Assembly (NCBI GenBank): GCA_016792845.1
Contig: JAEUKH010000020.1
Coordinates: 62,001-126,000 of the forward strand
Reading direction: 5' to 3'
DNA from: Myxococcales bacterium
GTDB taxonomy: Bacteria > Myxococcota_A > Polyangia > Polyangiales > Ga0077539
DNA length: 64,000 nt
Below the pieces are notes generated by a model, which saw only the letters and a program-made list of their open reading frames with translations, ran no database searches and was not told the DNA's origin. Of the stretch, positions 19,253-27,990 are shown in pieces; within the stretch, counting starts at the first letter, position 1; each line of letters opens with the position of its first letter. The position numbers and the translations under genes were made by a program.

Positions 19253-20740
19253 ATGCTCAACCCCCCCGATGGGTCTCAGCTCGCCCTGCCCAATGTCGAC
19301 TTCGAGTCGGCCCCCGGGGCGGCCCTCCAGGTGACCACCTTGCCGCGGGCGCGGAGGGTCTACGTCAACCGCTCGCTGCGCCTCGATCAGGTCGAGTGGG
19401 TGGGCTTCGACATGGACTACACCCTCGCCATCTATCGCCAGGCCGAGATGGATCGCCTCTCGATCGAGGCCACGCTGAAGAAGCTCGTCGCGCGGGGCTA
19501 CCCCGACCTGCTCCTCGAAGCCCGCTTCGACACCAACTTCCCCATCCGGGGGCTGGTGATTGACAAGCGCTTCGGCCACGTCGTCAAGATGGACCGGTAC
19601 AAGTTCGTGGGCCGCGCCTGGCACGGGCTCCAAGAGCTCCCCCGCGAGCAGCGGTACGCGCTCTACCACGCGAAGAAGCTCAAGGTCGCGCCCCCGCGGT
19701 ACCACTACATCGACACGCTCTACGCGCTGCCCGAGGCGGCCCTCTACGCGGGCGCCGTCGACCTCCTCGACCGGTACGGCATCAACACCGACTACCAGCA
19801 GCTCTTCGACGACATCCGCGAGTGCATCGACGAGGCCCACCGCGACGGGGCCATCAACGACACCATCGCCCTCGACCTGCCGCGCTACGTCGACCGAGAC
19901 CCGAACCTCGCGGCGACGCTGCACAAGCTCCGCTCGGCGGGCAAGAAGCTCTTCGTGCTCACCAACTCGCGCTGGGCCTACACCGACGCGATGATGACCT
20001 ACCTCCTCGGCGGCGCCCTGCCCGAGTACACCCACTGGCGGCAGTACTTCGACATCGTGAGCGTGGCCGCGGGCAAGCCGGGCTTCTTCACCGAGCGGCG
20101 GCCCTTCCTTGAGCGGGTCACCGAGGGCGACGCGCAGAGCACCCGCCCGGCCTACGCGCTCGAACGGGGGCACATCTACGAGAACGGCAATCTGCGTGAT
20201 TTCGAGCGCATGCTCAACGTCACCGGCGACCGCATTCTCTATGTGGGCGACCACATCTTTGGCGACATCCTGCGCTCGAAGAAAGACTCATCGTGGCGCA
20301 CCGCGATGATCATCCAAGAGATGGACGAGGAGCTCGCCGCCCAGGAAGAGTGCCAAGAGGCCCTCGAACAGCTCGACAGCATGGCCCGCCGACGCGAGCG
20401 CCTCGAAGACGAGCTGCGGTTCTACCAGGCCCGCTACCGCGCCGCGACCCGGGCCCGGGCCGCCGGCGAGATCATCGACGAGGCGCGGCTCGCCATCGAG
20501 AACCTCAAGCTCGGCCTGCGCGAGCTCGAGACCGCCTCGCGGGCGCTCAAGAAGACCACCGAGCGGCGCTTCCACCCGTACTGGGGCTCGCTCTTCAAGC
20601 AGGGCGTCGAGCTCTCGTCGTTCGGCGACCAGGTCGAAGAGTACGCGTGCCTCTACACGAGCCGCGTGTCGAACCTCTTGCACTACTCGCCGCTCCATTA
20701 TTTTCGCTCGTCGCGCGACCTGATGCCCCACGAGCTGTGA
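19253..20740 (+). CDS. HAD-superfamily 5'-nucleotidase (IMP/GMP-type, NT5DC-like)
   Basis: A 495-residue cytosolic nucleotidase of the cN-II/HAD-IG family, which dephosphorylates purine nucleotides in characterised members. HAD motif I is GFDMDYTLAIY, with the nucleophile Asp and the second Asp. Motif II is FVLTNSRW, and the late motif is ILYVGDHIFGDILRSKK, with the two metal-binding Asp residues. The C-terminal third is helical and charged. ATG 19253 is preceded by GAAAG; a TTG at 19232 would add seven residues. It overlaps the following MFS gene. Substrate specificity cannot be read from sequence. Confidence 0.88.
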   Translation: MLNPPDGSQLALPNVDFESAPGAALQVTTLPRARRVYVNRSLRLDQVEWVGFDMDYTLAIYRQAEMDRLSIEATLKKLVARGYPDLLLEARFDTNFPIRGLVIDKRFGHVVKMDRYKFVGRAWHGLQELPREQRYALYHAKKLKVAPPRYHYIDTLYALPEAALYAGAVDLLDRYGINTDYQQLFDDIRECIDEAHRDGAINDTIALDLPRYVDRDPNLAATLHKLRSAGKKLFVLTNSRWAYTDAMMTYLLGGALPEYTHWRQYFDIVSVAAGKPGFFTERRPFLERVTEGDAQSTRPAYALERGHIYENGNLRDFERMLNVTGDRILYVGDHIFGDILRSKKDSSWRTAMIIQEMDEELAAQEECQEALEQLDSMARRRERLEDELRFYQARYRAATRARAAGEIIDEARLAIENLKLGLRELETASRALKKTTERRFHPYWGSLFKQGVELSSFGDQVEEYACLYTSRVSNLLHYSPLHYFRSSRDLMPHEL

Positions 20741-22044
20741 GCGACGCGCGCCCCGAGGGCCTCTTTTCGCCGCTGAAGATCCGCAATTTTCGACTGCTCT
20801 GGTCGGGCTTCATCGCCTCGCAGATCGGCGACATGGTGCAGATCCTCGCGCAGTCGTGGCTGGTGGTGAGCCTCACCCAGAGCGCCACCCGGGTCGCGGC
20901 GGTGGCCTTCGCGCAGGCCCTCCCGCGGCTCGCCATCGGGCTCCTCGCGGGGGTCTTGGTCGACCGCTTCGACCGCCGTCGGCTCTTGCTGGTGACCCAA
21001 TCGCTGGCGGCGCTCCAGTGCGCGACCTTCCTCGGGCTGGTGCTCTCGGGGTTGATTCGGTACGAGCTCGTGCTCGCGCTGGCCTTCGCGTTGGGCGTCC
21101 TCGACGCGATGAGCTTGACGGCCCGTCAGGCCCTCATGCCCACCCTGGTGCCGCGGCCCATGATCGCCCGCGCGGTGGCGCTGCAAGCCCTCGGCGTGAA
21201 CATCACCCAGCTCGCGGGCCCCTCGCTCGGCGGCGTCCTCATCGGGTCGTTCGGGGTGCGGGGCTGCCTCGCGGCCAACCTCGTCACCTTCGTCGTGCTC
21301 ATCGGCAACGTGCTCGCGATGCGGCTCCCTCCCGCCGAGGCCGCGCCGCCCCAATCGCTCCGCCGCGCGCTCGGAGAGGGCCTCGGGTATGTGCGCGCCC
21401 AGCCCGCCCTATGGGTGCCCATCGCCCTCGCGTACGCCCTCGGCGCCCTCGGGATGCCCGTCGTGCGGCTCCTCCCGCTTTGGGCCCGGGTGGTGCTCTC
21501 GACCTCGGGTCGCGGGTACGGCTTCCTCGCGGTGGCCTCGGGCATCGGCGCCCTCGGGGCGAGCGTGTGGGTGACCTCTCGGGCCCGACCGCGCGAGCTC
21601 CCGCGCAACATCGCGGCGGCCGGGGCGCTGTTCTCTGTGGGCGTCATGGCCTTCTCTCAGACTCGGCAATTCGCTAGTAGTTTCGCCGTGTTGGTCTTGG
21701 TCGGTGGGGCGCAGATGGCCTTCCGCTCGGCGGTGATGACGATGGTGCAGATGGTGGCCCCCGACCGCCTGCGGGGGCGTATCATCTCGGCCCTCGCGAT
21801 GGATTTTGCGCTCTGGTCAGTGGGTGCCGTGGTGCTCGGGGTGGCCGTCGACGGCCTGGCGCGTCGGCACGCGGGTCTCGGGGCGGGGGTGTTGAGCGAG
21901 GCCATCCCGCAGGGGGCGCGGGCCGAGGGCCTGCACCAGGGGCTCTTCATCGCGGGGGCAGGGTGCCTGGTGGTGACCTTGGGGGCGCTGAAGCGCTTGC
22001 GATCGACCCGCGACGCGCTCGAGCGCGAGGGCTCGGGCCCATGA
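20737..22044 (+). CDS. MFS transporter (EntS/MFS_3-like exporter)
   Basis: A 435-residue twelve-helix major facilitator. After a short N-terminus (LKIRNFRLLWSGFIASQIGDM) it shows the loop 2-3 signature variant GVLVDRFDRRRLLL and SLTARQALMPTLVP, typical of the EntS-like group that exports siderophores or drugs. The second half contains APDRLRGRIISALAMDFALWSVGAVVLG, also diagnostic. The GTG start overlaps the stop of the nucleotidase by four bases, and its stop overlaps the next histidine kinase start. Substrate unknown. Confidence 0.88.
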   Translation: MSDARPEGLFSPLKIRNFRLLWSGFIASQIGDMVQILAQSWLVVSLTQSATRVAAVAFAQALPRLAIGLLAGVLVDRFDRRRLLLVTQSLAALQCATFLGLVLSGLIRYELVLALAFALGVLDAMSLTARQALMPTLVPRPMIARAVALQALGVNITQLAGPSLGGVLIGSFGVRGCLAANLVTFVVLIGNVLAMRLPPAEAAPPQSLRRALGEGLGYVRAQPALWVPIALAYALGALGMPVVRLLPLWARVVLSTSGRGYGFLAVASGIGALGASVWVTSRARPRELPRNIAAAGALFSVGVMAFSQTRQFASSFAVLVLVGGAQMAFRSAVMTMVQMVAPDRLRGRIISALAMDFALWSVGAVVLGVAVDGLARRHAGLGAGVLSEAIPQGARAEGLHQGLFIAGAGCLVVTLGALKRLRSTRDALEREGSGP

Positions 22045-23501
22045 CCGAGCGGGTGGTGGGGCTCAGGGCGCAGCTCGCGGTGGCCTTGGCGGTGGTGCTC
22101 GCCCTCACCGCGGCGCTGATGCTCGCGGCGTACGAGCCCGTGACGCGACGCTCGGCCTCGGTGGCCCATCGACGGCAGGGGCTCATCCTCGCGCGGGCGG
22201 TGGCCGGGCAGATCGCGCACATCGACGAGGTCGAGGCCTTGCATCACGCGCTCGGGCAGAGCGTGGGCGAGGGCGCGCTGCGGGCCGCGGCCCTCGTCGA
22301 CGCGCAGGGGCGGGTGATCGCCCGGGCCGGGCGATTCGAGCTCCCGGAGCTCCTGTCGGCGCCGCACACCGACGCCGTCTGGGTGGCCGGCGAGCGCATG
22401 GGCGTCTCGGTGTGGACGCCCCCGCGCGGCGTCTTCGTCGCCGAGTGCTCGCTCGCCCCGACCGCCGCCGAGCGGGCCGCGCCCAAGCTCTTGCTGTTCT
22501 ACTCGCTCTCGGCCGGCGCCCTCGCCCTGGCGGTGATGTACCTCGTGCTCACCCGATGGATCGTGCGCCCCATCGAGAGCCTCACCCGCACCGCCGAGCG
22601 CGTAGCCGAAGGCAACCGCGAGGTGCGCGCGCCCGAGCGCGGGGCCGCCGAGGTGCTGCGCGCGTCGATGGCCTTCAACCGCATGACCGAGCAGCTCGTC
22701 GCCCACGAGGCCCAACTCGCCGCCCGGGTGGCCGAGCTCGAGCGCACCACCCGCGAGCTCCGGGCCGCCCAAGAGCAGGCCGCGCGCAACGAACGGCTCG
22801 CCACCGTGGGGCGCCTCTCGGCGGGCATCGCCCACGAGGTCGGCAACCCCCTGGCGGCCATCGTGGGCCTCGCCGAGGTGCTCCGAGAGGGGGGCCTCGA
22901 AGAGGCCGAAGTCACGGATTTCTCACAGAGAATCGGCCATGAGGCGCGGCGCATCCACCGCACCGTGCGCGAGCTCCTCGATTACGCCCGGGCGTCGCCG
23001 CGCTCGGCCTCTGACGACGACCACGCGGCCGAGGTGGCTGACGCCGTCGAGCAGGTGGTGCGGCTCCTCGAGCCGCAGAAGACCTTGAGGGGGGTGCGCT
23101 TCGTGCGTTCGATCGAGGCCGAGCTCCCGCGGGTCGCGGTGGCCACCGACCGGCTCGTGCAGGTGCTCTTGAACCTCTCGCTCAACGCCGGAGACGCCTT
23201 GCGCAACGCGGGCCGCGCGCGGGGCACCATCACCTTCTCGGCCGCGCTGGTCGAGGGCCGGGTCGTGATCGAGGTGGCCGACGACGGCCCGGGCATCGCA
23301 GAGAAGCTCCGCGACAAGGTGTTCGAGCCCTTCTTCACCACCAAGCCCACGGGCGAGGGCACGGGCCTCGGGCTCGCCACGAGCGCGGCGATCGTCGAGC
23401 AGGCGGGCGGCGCCCTGAGCCTCAAGGCCAGCGCCGAGGGAGACGCGGGGGCGTGCTTTGTGATCTCGCTGCCGACCCTCAAGGCGACGAGCGGCGACTG
23501 A
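22041..23501 (+). CDS. Membrane histidine kinase with HAMP domain (orphan)
   Basis: A 486-residue sensor kinase. It has an N-terminal helix (about residues 8-31), an extracytoplasmic segment of about 120 residues, a second helix near 155-175 (LFYSLSAGALALAVMYLVL), a HAMP domain (IVRPIESLTRTAERVAEGNR), a coiled-coil stretch, HisKA SAGIAHEVGNPLAAIVG with the phosphoacceptor His, and HATPase_c (DDGPGIAEKLRDKVFEPFF, GTGLGLA). HEVGNPLAA places it in the NtrB-like HisKA group. No response regulator is adjacent. It is translationally coupled to the MFS gene, and its 3' end overlaps the convergent nucleotidyltransferase gene by 23 bases. Confidence 0.9.
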   Translation: MTERVVGLRAQLAVALAVVLALTAALMLAAYEPVTRRSASVAHRRQGLILARAVAGQIAHIDEVEALHHALGQSVGEGALRAAALVDAQGRVIARAGRFELPELLSAPHTDAVWVAGERMGVSVWTPPRGVFVAECSLAPTAAERAAPKLLLFYSLSAGALALAVMYLVLTRWIVRPIESLTRTAERVAEGNREVRAPERGAAEVLRASMAFNRMTEQLVAHEAQLAARVAELERTTRELRAAQEQAARNERLATVGRLSAGIAHEVGNPLAAIVGLAEVLREGGLEEAEVTDFSQRIGHEARRIHRTVRELLDYARASPRSASDDDHAAEVADAVEQVVRLLEPQKTLRGVRFVRSIEAELPRVAVATDRLVQVLLNLSLNAGDALRNAGRARGTITFSAALVEGRVVIEVADDGPGIAEKLRDKVFEPFFTTKPTGEGTGLGLATSAAIVEQAGGALSLKASAEGDAGACFVISLPTLKATSGD

Positions 23502-24132
23502 GCGAGGGCCCCGCGATCACCTCCGCGAGGTCGGCGAGGGCGTCGAGCCCGGCGCCCGGGGTGAGGGCCCGTCGAAACACCGCGAGGTCGGCCGGGGCCT
23601 CGCGTTCGAGCCAGCGCCACGCGTGCTTCGAGCCCTCGAACCAGCGCCCTCGGAGCCGCAAGTAATTCTCAAGCGCGTCGGCGAGGAGCCGCACCCGTCG
23701 GTAGCGCCCCTCGTCGTCGTCGAGGGCGATGCGGGCGAGGGTCTTGTCGTGCCAGAGGCTGAGCCCCGCGCGGGTCTCGGGCGAGAGCGGCTCGGGGCCC
23801 TCGGCGTAGCGCGCGTCGAGCCGCGCCAAGAGCGCGTCGAGCACCCCGCGGCGGTCGAAGAGCACCCGCCCGCCGCGGAGCCTGAGCATCGCATCGCCGG
23901 GCGCGCCCAAGGTCTCAGGGCCGTAGACGAAGGCGTCTAAGAGGAGCCCCGCGGGGAGGCGTACGGCGTCCCATTGTTCGCCCGGGGTGTCGCAGAAGGC
24001 TGCGACGTCCCAGTCGCTGGCGGGGGTGGCGTCGCCGCGCGCCCTTGAGCCGTAGAGCACGGCGGCGTGGCACCCGTAGCGCTCGGTGAGCCGCGTCGCG
24101 ATGGTCTCAAGGGCTTCAGCGTCGTCGCTCAT
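23479..24132 (-). CDS. Nucleotidyltransferase-domain protein
   Basis: A 217-residue protein with an N-terminal Pol-beta-type nucleotidyltransferase core: AAVLYGSRARGDATPASDWDVAAF holds the GS motif and the DxD metal site. A third acidic strand (LLLDAFVY) follows, and the C-terminal half is helical (GRYRRVRLLADALENYLRLRGRWF), resembling the HEPN-like helices that follow such domains. It is coupled to the kinase gene upstream by a four-base overlap. It could be a minimal nucleotidyltransferase/HEPN pair fused in one chain or a house-cleaning enzyme; the substrate is unknown. Confidence 0.78.
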   Translation of the reverse strand: MSDDAEALETIATRLTERYGCHAAVLYGSRARGDATPASDWDVAAFCDTPGEQWDAVRLPAGLLLDAFVYGPETLGAPGDAMLRLRGGRVLFDRRGVLDALLARLDARYAEGPEPLSPETRAGLSLWHDKTLARIALDDDEGRYRRVRLLADALENYLRLRGRWFEGSKHAWRWLEREAPADLAVFRRALTPGAGLDALADLAEVIAGPSLSRRSSP

Positions 24133-24950
24133 GGCGCCGCCTCGCGGGCGAGGGCATCGTCGAGCGCCTGGGCCATCGCGTCGGCGTGTTGGAAGCGCGC
24201 GCGGGGGTCGCGGGCGAGGGCGCGGGCGAGCACCGCGTTGAGGCCCGGGTGCGGCACCGCCGGCCGAGGGCCCTCGACGGTGGCCAGCATCGACGCGCTC
24301 ATCGAGCCCCCGAACGCGCGCGCCCCCGAGACGAGCTCGTAGAGCAGCACGCCCACCGCGAAGAGGTCGCTCGGAGCCTCGACCGGCGCCTCGCCGGTGA
24401 TCACCTCGGGGGCGAGGTAGCCCCGGGTGCCCTTCAAGCGCCCGCGGTCGGGGTCATCGCGCCAACAGCTCGTGGCGATGCCAAAATCGACCAGCGAGAC
24501 CTGCCCCTCGGGGGTCACCAAGACGTTCTGCGGGCTCACGTCGCGGTGCACGATGGCGAGCCGCTCGGAGCCCGCCACGGCGCCGTGAACGTAGCCGAGC
24601 ACGGCGAGGAGCCCCGTCACGATCGCGACGGCGCGCCGCACGGGCATGGGGCCCGCAGGGCGCTTGTCGAGCCCGTCGCCAGGCTGGAGGCGCAGCAACA
24701 GCGCCGGGCACCCCGCGTGCGCGCCCTCACCATAAACCGCCGGAACGCCCGGGTGATCGAGGGCCCTCAAGACCCGCGCCTCGTGCTCAAGGAGGCCCAC
24801 CAAAGCGCGGTCTGCGGCGATGTGCCGGTGCATGCGCTTGAGCACCGCGGGGCGGCCCTCGGGGGTGTGCGCGGCGAAGACCTCGGTGAGGGCCCCGACC
24901 CCCAGCGAGGGGCCGAGCGAAAGGCCTGCGATGTGGGTCATTTCGGCCAT
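24129..24950 (-). CDS. Ser/Thr protein kinase (catalytic domain only)
   Basis: A 273-residue Hanks-type kinase with no membrane helix or sensor extension. The glycine loop is degenerate (GPSLGVGALTEVFAA). The VAIK Lys is in PAVLKRM, the catalytic loop is VHRDVSPQNVL, the metal site is VDFGIA, and the activation segment ends GYLAPEV. All catalytic residues are present, so activity is expected. It begins at the ATG giving MAEMTH, which is divergent from the metzincin gene, and overlaps the nucleotidyltransferase start. Targets unknown. Confidence 0.88.
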   Translation of the reverse strand: MAEMTHIAGLSLGPSLGVGALTEVFAAHTPEGRPAVLKRMHRHIAADRALVGLLEHEARVLRALDHPGVPAVYGEGAHAGCPALLLRLQPGDGLDKRPAGPMPVRRAVAIVTGLLAVLGYVHGAVAGSERLAIVHRDVSPQNVLVTPEGQVSLVDFGIATSCWRDDPDRGRLKGTRGYLAPEVITGEAPVEAPSDLFAVGVLLYELVSGARAFGGSMSASMLATVEGPRPAVPHPGLNAVLARALARDPRARFQHADAMAQALDDALAREAAP

Positions 24951-24969
24951 GTTGAGGCAGCGCCGGTGG

Positions 24970-24979
24970 GAGTATACTC
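24970..24979. promoter_or_regulatory. GAGTATACTC palindrome in the kinase/metzincin divergent gap
   Basis: A perfect 10-base palindrome in an otherwise GC-rich 100-base gap. It contains TATACT (24973-24978), a good -10 hexamer for the plus-strand metzincin gene about 72 bases downstream. Because it is symmetric it could also serve the kinase gene, 20 bases away on the other strand, or be an operator. No clear -35 is present. Confidence 0.4.
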
Positions 24980-25050
24980 TAACTCGCCTCCGTGCCGACG
25001 GCGTCTCTGTTCGAGAACGCGGCGATGCACAGCGGGTTTTGAGGTGTCGC

Positions 25051-26709
25051 GTGCGCGTCTTGCAACGAGCTTTCTTGTGTTTGTCGCTTGCCGGCGTGGC
25101 GGGCTGCGGCTCGACGGTGAACCCGGGCGCGGGCCCCGTCGACGGCGGCGCAGACGGCGGGGCGGGCCCTGCCGATGGGGCCGCGGTCGAGGCCGGCGTC
25201 GAGGATGTTGGGGTCGATGTGCCTCCGATGCCCGTCGACATCGGGCCGCTCGGCGAAGGGCAGCAGGGCGAGCGCTGCGAGAGCGACAACGAGTGCGCGT
25301 CGGGCGTGTGCGTCACCGGCGGCGATTTTCGGCGCATCTGCTCGGTGCGCTGCGCCGTCGACGACACCTGCTTCCTCATCGGCGGCAACTACAACTGCGC
25401 GGTCGAGCGACCCGAGGGCGACGCCTCGCGGGCCCGCGCGGTGTGCGCGATCTCGAACACGCCTCCCGCCGACGCGCCGGCCCCCTGCGAGGCCGACAGC
25501 GCCTGCACGTCGAACCTCTGCGTCGACGGGCACTGTAGCCTCATCTGCACCGATGACAGCCAGTGCACGGCGGGGCTCCGCTGCGGCGCCGTGGCGGGCC
25601 TCGGGGGGGGCGTGCGGGCCTGCCGACCGACCCCCATCAGCGGCGTGACGGTCGAAGATTTCGCTTTGTTTCAGGGCGATTCTCGGGTCGACCAGGGCAC
25701 CGCCGAGCTGAAGCTCGTGGCCCCCTCAGACACCGTCTCGGTCACCTGGATCACCCAAGACACCGCCGGGTCGAACCTCTTCGCCGCGGTGTCGCGGGTC
25801 ACCTCGCCGTCGAACCGCGCGCTCGTCGACCTGCGCACCTTCAGCTACTTGAACGAGCAGCCGATCCGCACCTTGCCCGCGCGCTTTCAAGTGGGCGTGG
25901 CGCTCTTGCCGTCGAGCAACACCCTCGACGTCGAGCCGGGGCTCTACCGCTCGCAGCACATTCTGTTGAACAACCAGGGCAGCGCCGTCACCACCCGCGG
26001 TCTGCGCGCCATCGCGCGGGTCAAGCGTGCCCCCGGCGGCCGCGTCACCCCCGGGTGGACGCTCCGGGTGCGCTTCGTCTTCGTGGGCCTCTCGTCGATC
26101 ACGGCGGCCACCGCGCAGACCAACGCCCGGCTCGCCGCGGGCCTGCGCGAGATGACCCGCATCTTCGCCCAGGTGGGCGTCAACCTCCAGGTCACCAACT
26201 ACGACGACATCAGCGGCCCGACCGCCCAGCGCCTCGCGATCATCGACTCGCGGGCCGAGCTCCAAGAGGCCTACACCCTCACGTCGCCCTTCTCGGGTGA
26301 CGTCTTGCCGATCATCATGGTGCGGGGCATCTCGTCGTCGGCGGGGCTCGAAAACGCCATCGGCATCGCGGGCTCCATCGCCGGGCCGCCGGGCATTCAC
26401 GGCACCGTGCAGTCGGGCGTGGTGGTCGGGTGGGAGAGCACCCAGGGCTTCGGCCGCGACGTGCTCGCGATCACCATGGCCCACGAGTGCGGGCACTTTC
26501 TGGGTCTCTGGCACACCCGCGAGCGGCTCCCGGCGTGCACCTCGAACACCCAGATGGAGTGCTCGCCCTTCGGCGCGGTCGACCCCATCAGCGACACCCC
26601 GACCACCGCCGCGGCGGAGGCCAACTTGATGTACTACAGCGCCAACGGCGGCACGGTGGTGTCGCCCGGGCAGGGCAATGTGCTCTTGCGAAACCCCCTC
26701 GTTCGCTGA
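25051..26709 (+). CDS. Lipoprotein metzincin-type metalloprotease with Cys-rich N-terminal module
   Basis: A 552-residue exported protein. The signal region (LQRAFLCLSLAGVAGC) ends in a lipobox. An Asp/Gly/Ala/Val linker follows, then a Cys-rich module of the Cx5C-type (CESDNECASGVCV, CSVRCAVDDTC, CEADSACTSNLCVDGHCSLIC, CTDDSQCTAGLRC). A domain of unknown fold follows, and then a C-terminal protease domain with HECGHFLGLWH, the HExxHxxGxxH zinc motif, with H478 as the first ligand. I chose GTG 25051; a TTG at 25060 is an alternative. It is probably a surface-anchored protease. Substrate unknown. Confidence 0.85.
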   Translation: MRVLQRAFLCLSLAGVAGCGSTVNPGAGPVDGGADGGAGPADGAAVEAGVEDVGVDVPPMPVDIGPLGEGQQGERCESDNECASGVCVTGGDFRRICSVRCAVDDTCFLIGGNYNCAVERPEGDASRARAVCAISNTPPADAPAPCEADSACTSNLCVDGHCSLICTDDSQCTAGLRCGAVAGLGGGVRACRPTPISGVTVEDFALFQGDSRVDQGTAELKLVAPSDTVSVTWITQDTAGSNLFAAVSRVTSPSNRALVDLRTFSYLNEQPIRTLPARFQVGVALLPSSNTLDVEPGLYRSQHILLNNQGSAVTTRGLRAIARVKRAPGGRVTPGWTLRVRFVFVGLSSITAATAQTNARLAAGLREMTRIFAQVGVNLQVTNYDDISGPTAQRLAIIDSRAELQEAYTLTSPFSGDVLPIIMVRGISSSAGLENAIGIAGSIAGPPGIHGTVQSGVVVGWESTQGFGRDVLAITMAHECGHFLGLWHTRERLPACTSNTQMECSPFGAVDPISDTPTTAAAEANLMYYSANGGTVVSPGQGNVLLRNPLVR

Positions 26710-26723
26710 GAGAGAGTGCCGTG

Positions 26724-27581
26724 ATGTTGCTCGAAGATCGCGTGGTGGTGATCACCGGTGCGGGCCGCGGCATCGGTCGCGCCGAGGCCCTGCGCTGCGC
26801 CGAAGAGGGCGCGCGGGTGGTGGTCAACGACCTCGGCTGCGCCCGCGACGGCACGGGCTACGACGAAGCGCCCGCCCGCGAGGTGGTGGCGGCCATCGAG
26901 GCCCGCGGGGGCCGCGCGGTGGCCAGCTTCGACGACGTGCGCACCAGCGAAGGGGCCGAGCGCCTCGTGGCGACCGCGGTGGCGACCTTCGGCGGCCTCG
27001 ACGGGCTCATCAACAACGCCGCCATCGTGCGCGACGCCGGGGCCCTCAAGCTCGACGACGAGACCTTCGACGCCGTGCTCGCGGGGCTCCTCGGGAGCAG
27101 CCTCCGGGTGAGCCGCGCCGCGGCCCGGCAGATGGTGGCCCAACGCCGCGGCGGGCACATCGTGATGACCACCTCGACGGTGGGCTTTACGGGCAATTTT
27201 CAGCAGTCAAACCTGGCCGCGGCGAGCGCCGGGGTGTACGGCCTCGCGCGGGCCCTCGCGCTCGAGCTGAAGAAGCACAACATCAGGGTCAACATGCTCG
27301 CCCCGACGGCGCGCACGCGGCTGAACGAAGACCTGCCGATGTTCGGCCCCGGGGGGCTCACCGAGGCGACCTACGGCCCGCAGTTTGTGGCGCCCGCCGC
27401 GGTGTTTCTCTTGAGCCACCTCTGCGGCGAGCTGACCGGCGAGGCCCTCAGCGTGGCAGGCACCCGGCTCACGACCTGGGCGATGCGAGAGTCGTTCGGC
27501 GTGGTAGGCGACGACCCCAAGACGCCATGGTCGCCCGAGGCCATCGCAGCCCAGTGGGACGCCATCAGCCGGTCGCGCTGA
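26724..27581 (+). CDS. SDR-family protein lacking the catalytic Tyr and Lys
   Basis: A 285-residue Rossmann protein of the classical short-chain dehydrogenase family. The nucleotide site TGAGRGIGRAEAL, the NNAAIV motif and the structural motifs are intact. Ser151 of the catalytic set is kept (TTSTVGFTGNF), but where YxxxK is expected the sequence reads SNLAAASAGVYG, so Tyr is Leu164 and Lys is Ser168. It therefore binds a nucleotide in all likelihood but should lack normal oxidoreductase chemistry. It starts 14 bases after the metzincin with a GAGAGAG ribosome site. Closest relatives by pattern are FabG-like or multifunctional peroxisomal-type reductases; function unknown. Confidence 0.85.
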   Translation: MLLEDRVVVITGAGRGIGRAEALRCAEEGARVVVNDLGCARDGTGYDEAPAREVVAAIEARGGRAVASFDDVRTSEGAERLVATAVATFGGLDGLINNAAIVRDAGALKLDDETFDAVLAGLLGSSLRVSRAAARQMVAQRRGGHIVMTTSTVGFTGNFQQSNLAAASAGVYGLARALALELKKHNIRVNMLAPTARTRLNEDLPMFGPGGLTEATYGPQFVAPAAVFLLSHLCGELTGEALSVAGTRLTTWAMRESFGVVGDDPKTPWSPEAIAAQWDAISRSR

Positions 27582-27636
27582 GGCGCGCCGTGCAAGAGTG
27601 AAAGAGAGAGGCCGCGGTGATGAAAGCTGCGGGCGC

Positions 27637-27816
27637 TCAGAACCCGTCGAGGAGGTCGATGATGATCACCCCGCGGTCGGCGTCGTCGCGCTCTTCTTGT
27701 TTCGGTGAGCGATCGGGCACCGCCGACGGGAGCGGCAGTTCGATGCGAGGTTGCTCATACTGACGCTGCTGTTGCTCGCGTCGCCTGATCTCTTCGATGA
27801 TGTAGGGAGGCAGCAT
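27637..27816 (-). CDS. Small conserved-looking protein (59 residues)
   Basis: A short acidic/basic protein starting MLPPYIIEEIRRREQQQRQ, then a Pro/Leu segment (RIELPLPSAVPD), and ending in a hydrophobic tail (RGVIIIDLLDGF). An ideal ribosome site, AGGAGGTG, lies upstream of the ATG, and a sigma70-type promoter is found further up at 27899-27926. Similar short proteins with an LPPYIIExIRR start occur in myxobacterial genomes (recalled, not searched). Function unknown. The start at 27816 is decided by the ribosome site. Confidence 0.7.
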   Translation of the reverse strand: MLPPYIIEEIRRREQQQRQYEQPRIELPLPSAVPDRSPKQEERDDADRGVIIIDLLDGF

Positions 27817-27898
27817 GGCAGGCACCTCCTGGTGCGTGGCACCGGACGGAGCACAATGAAGTTGAAGGAGGCGCCGCAACCAGTCGCGGATGCCTCGG

Positions 27899-27926
27899 AC
27901 TATAGCAACCGAGATGCCACGATCAA
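27899..27926 (-). promoter_or_regulatory. Sigma70-type promoter for the 59-residue protein gene
   Basis: On the minus strand TTGATC, 16 bases, then TATAGT: four of six matches to TTGACA and five of six to TATAAT, at nearly ideal spacing. It points to the gene starting at 27816 with a leader of about 75 bases. Confidence 0.6.
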
Positions 27927-27990
27927 GGCCACACGCGGCGGGTATTCTACAACTTCCTGACCGGAGTATTCTCCAGCCTTGACGCAGACG

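Noticed and set aside
27942..27972. Two GTATTCT elements 24 bases apart upstream of the DUF4350 gene as an operator pair
   Set aside because: Seven-base motifs in one AT-richer patch are not convincing; one may be a -10 but no -35 was found.
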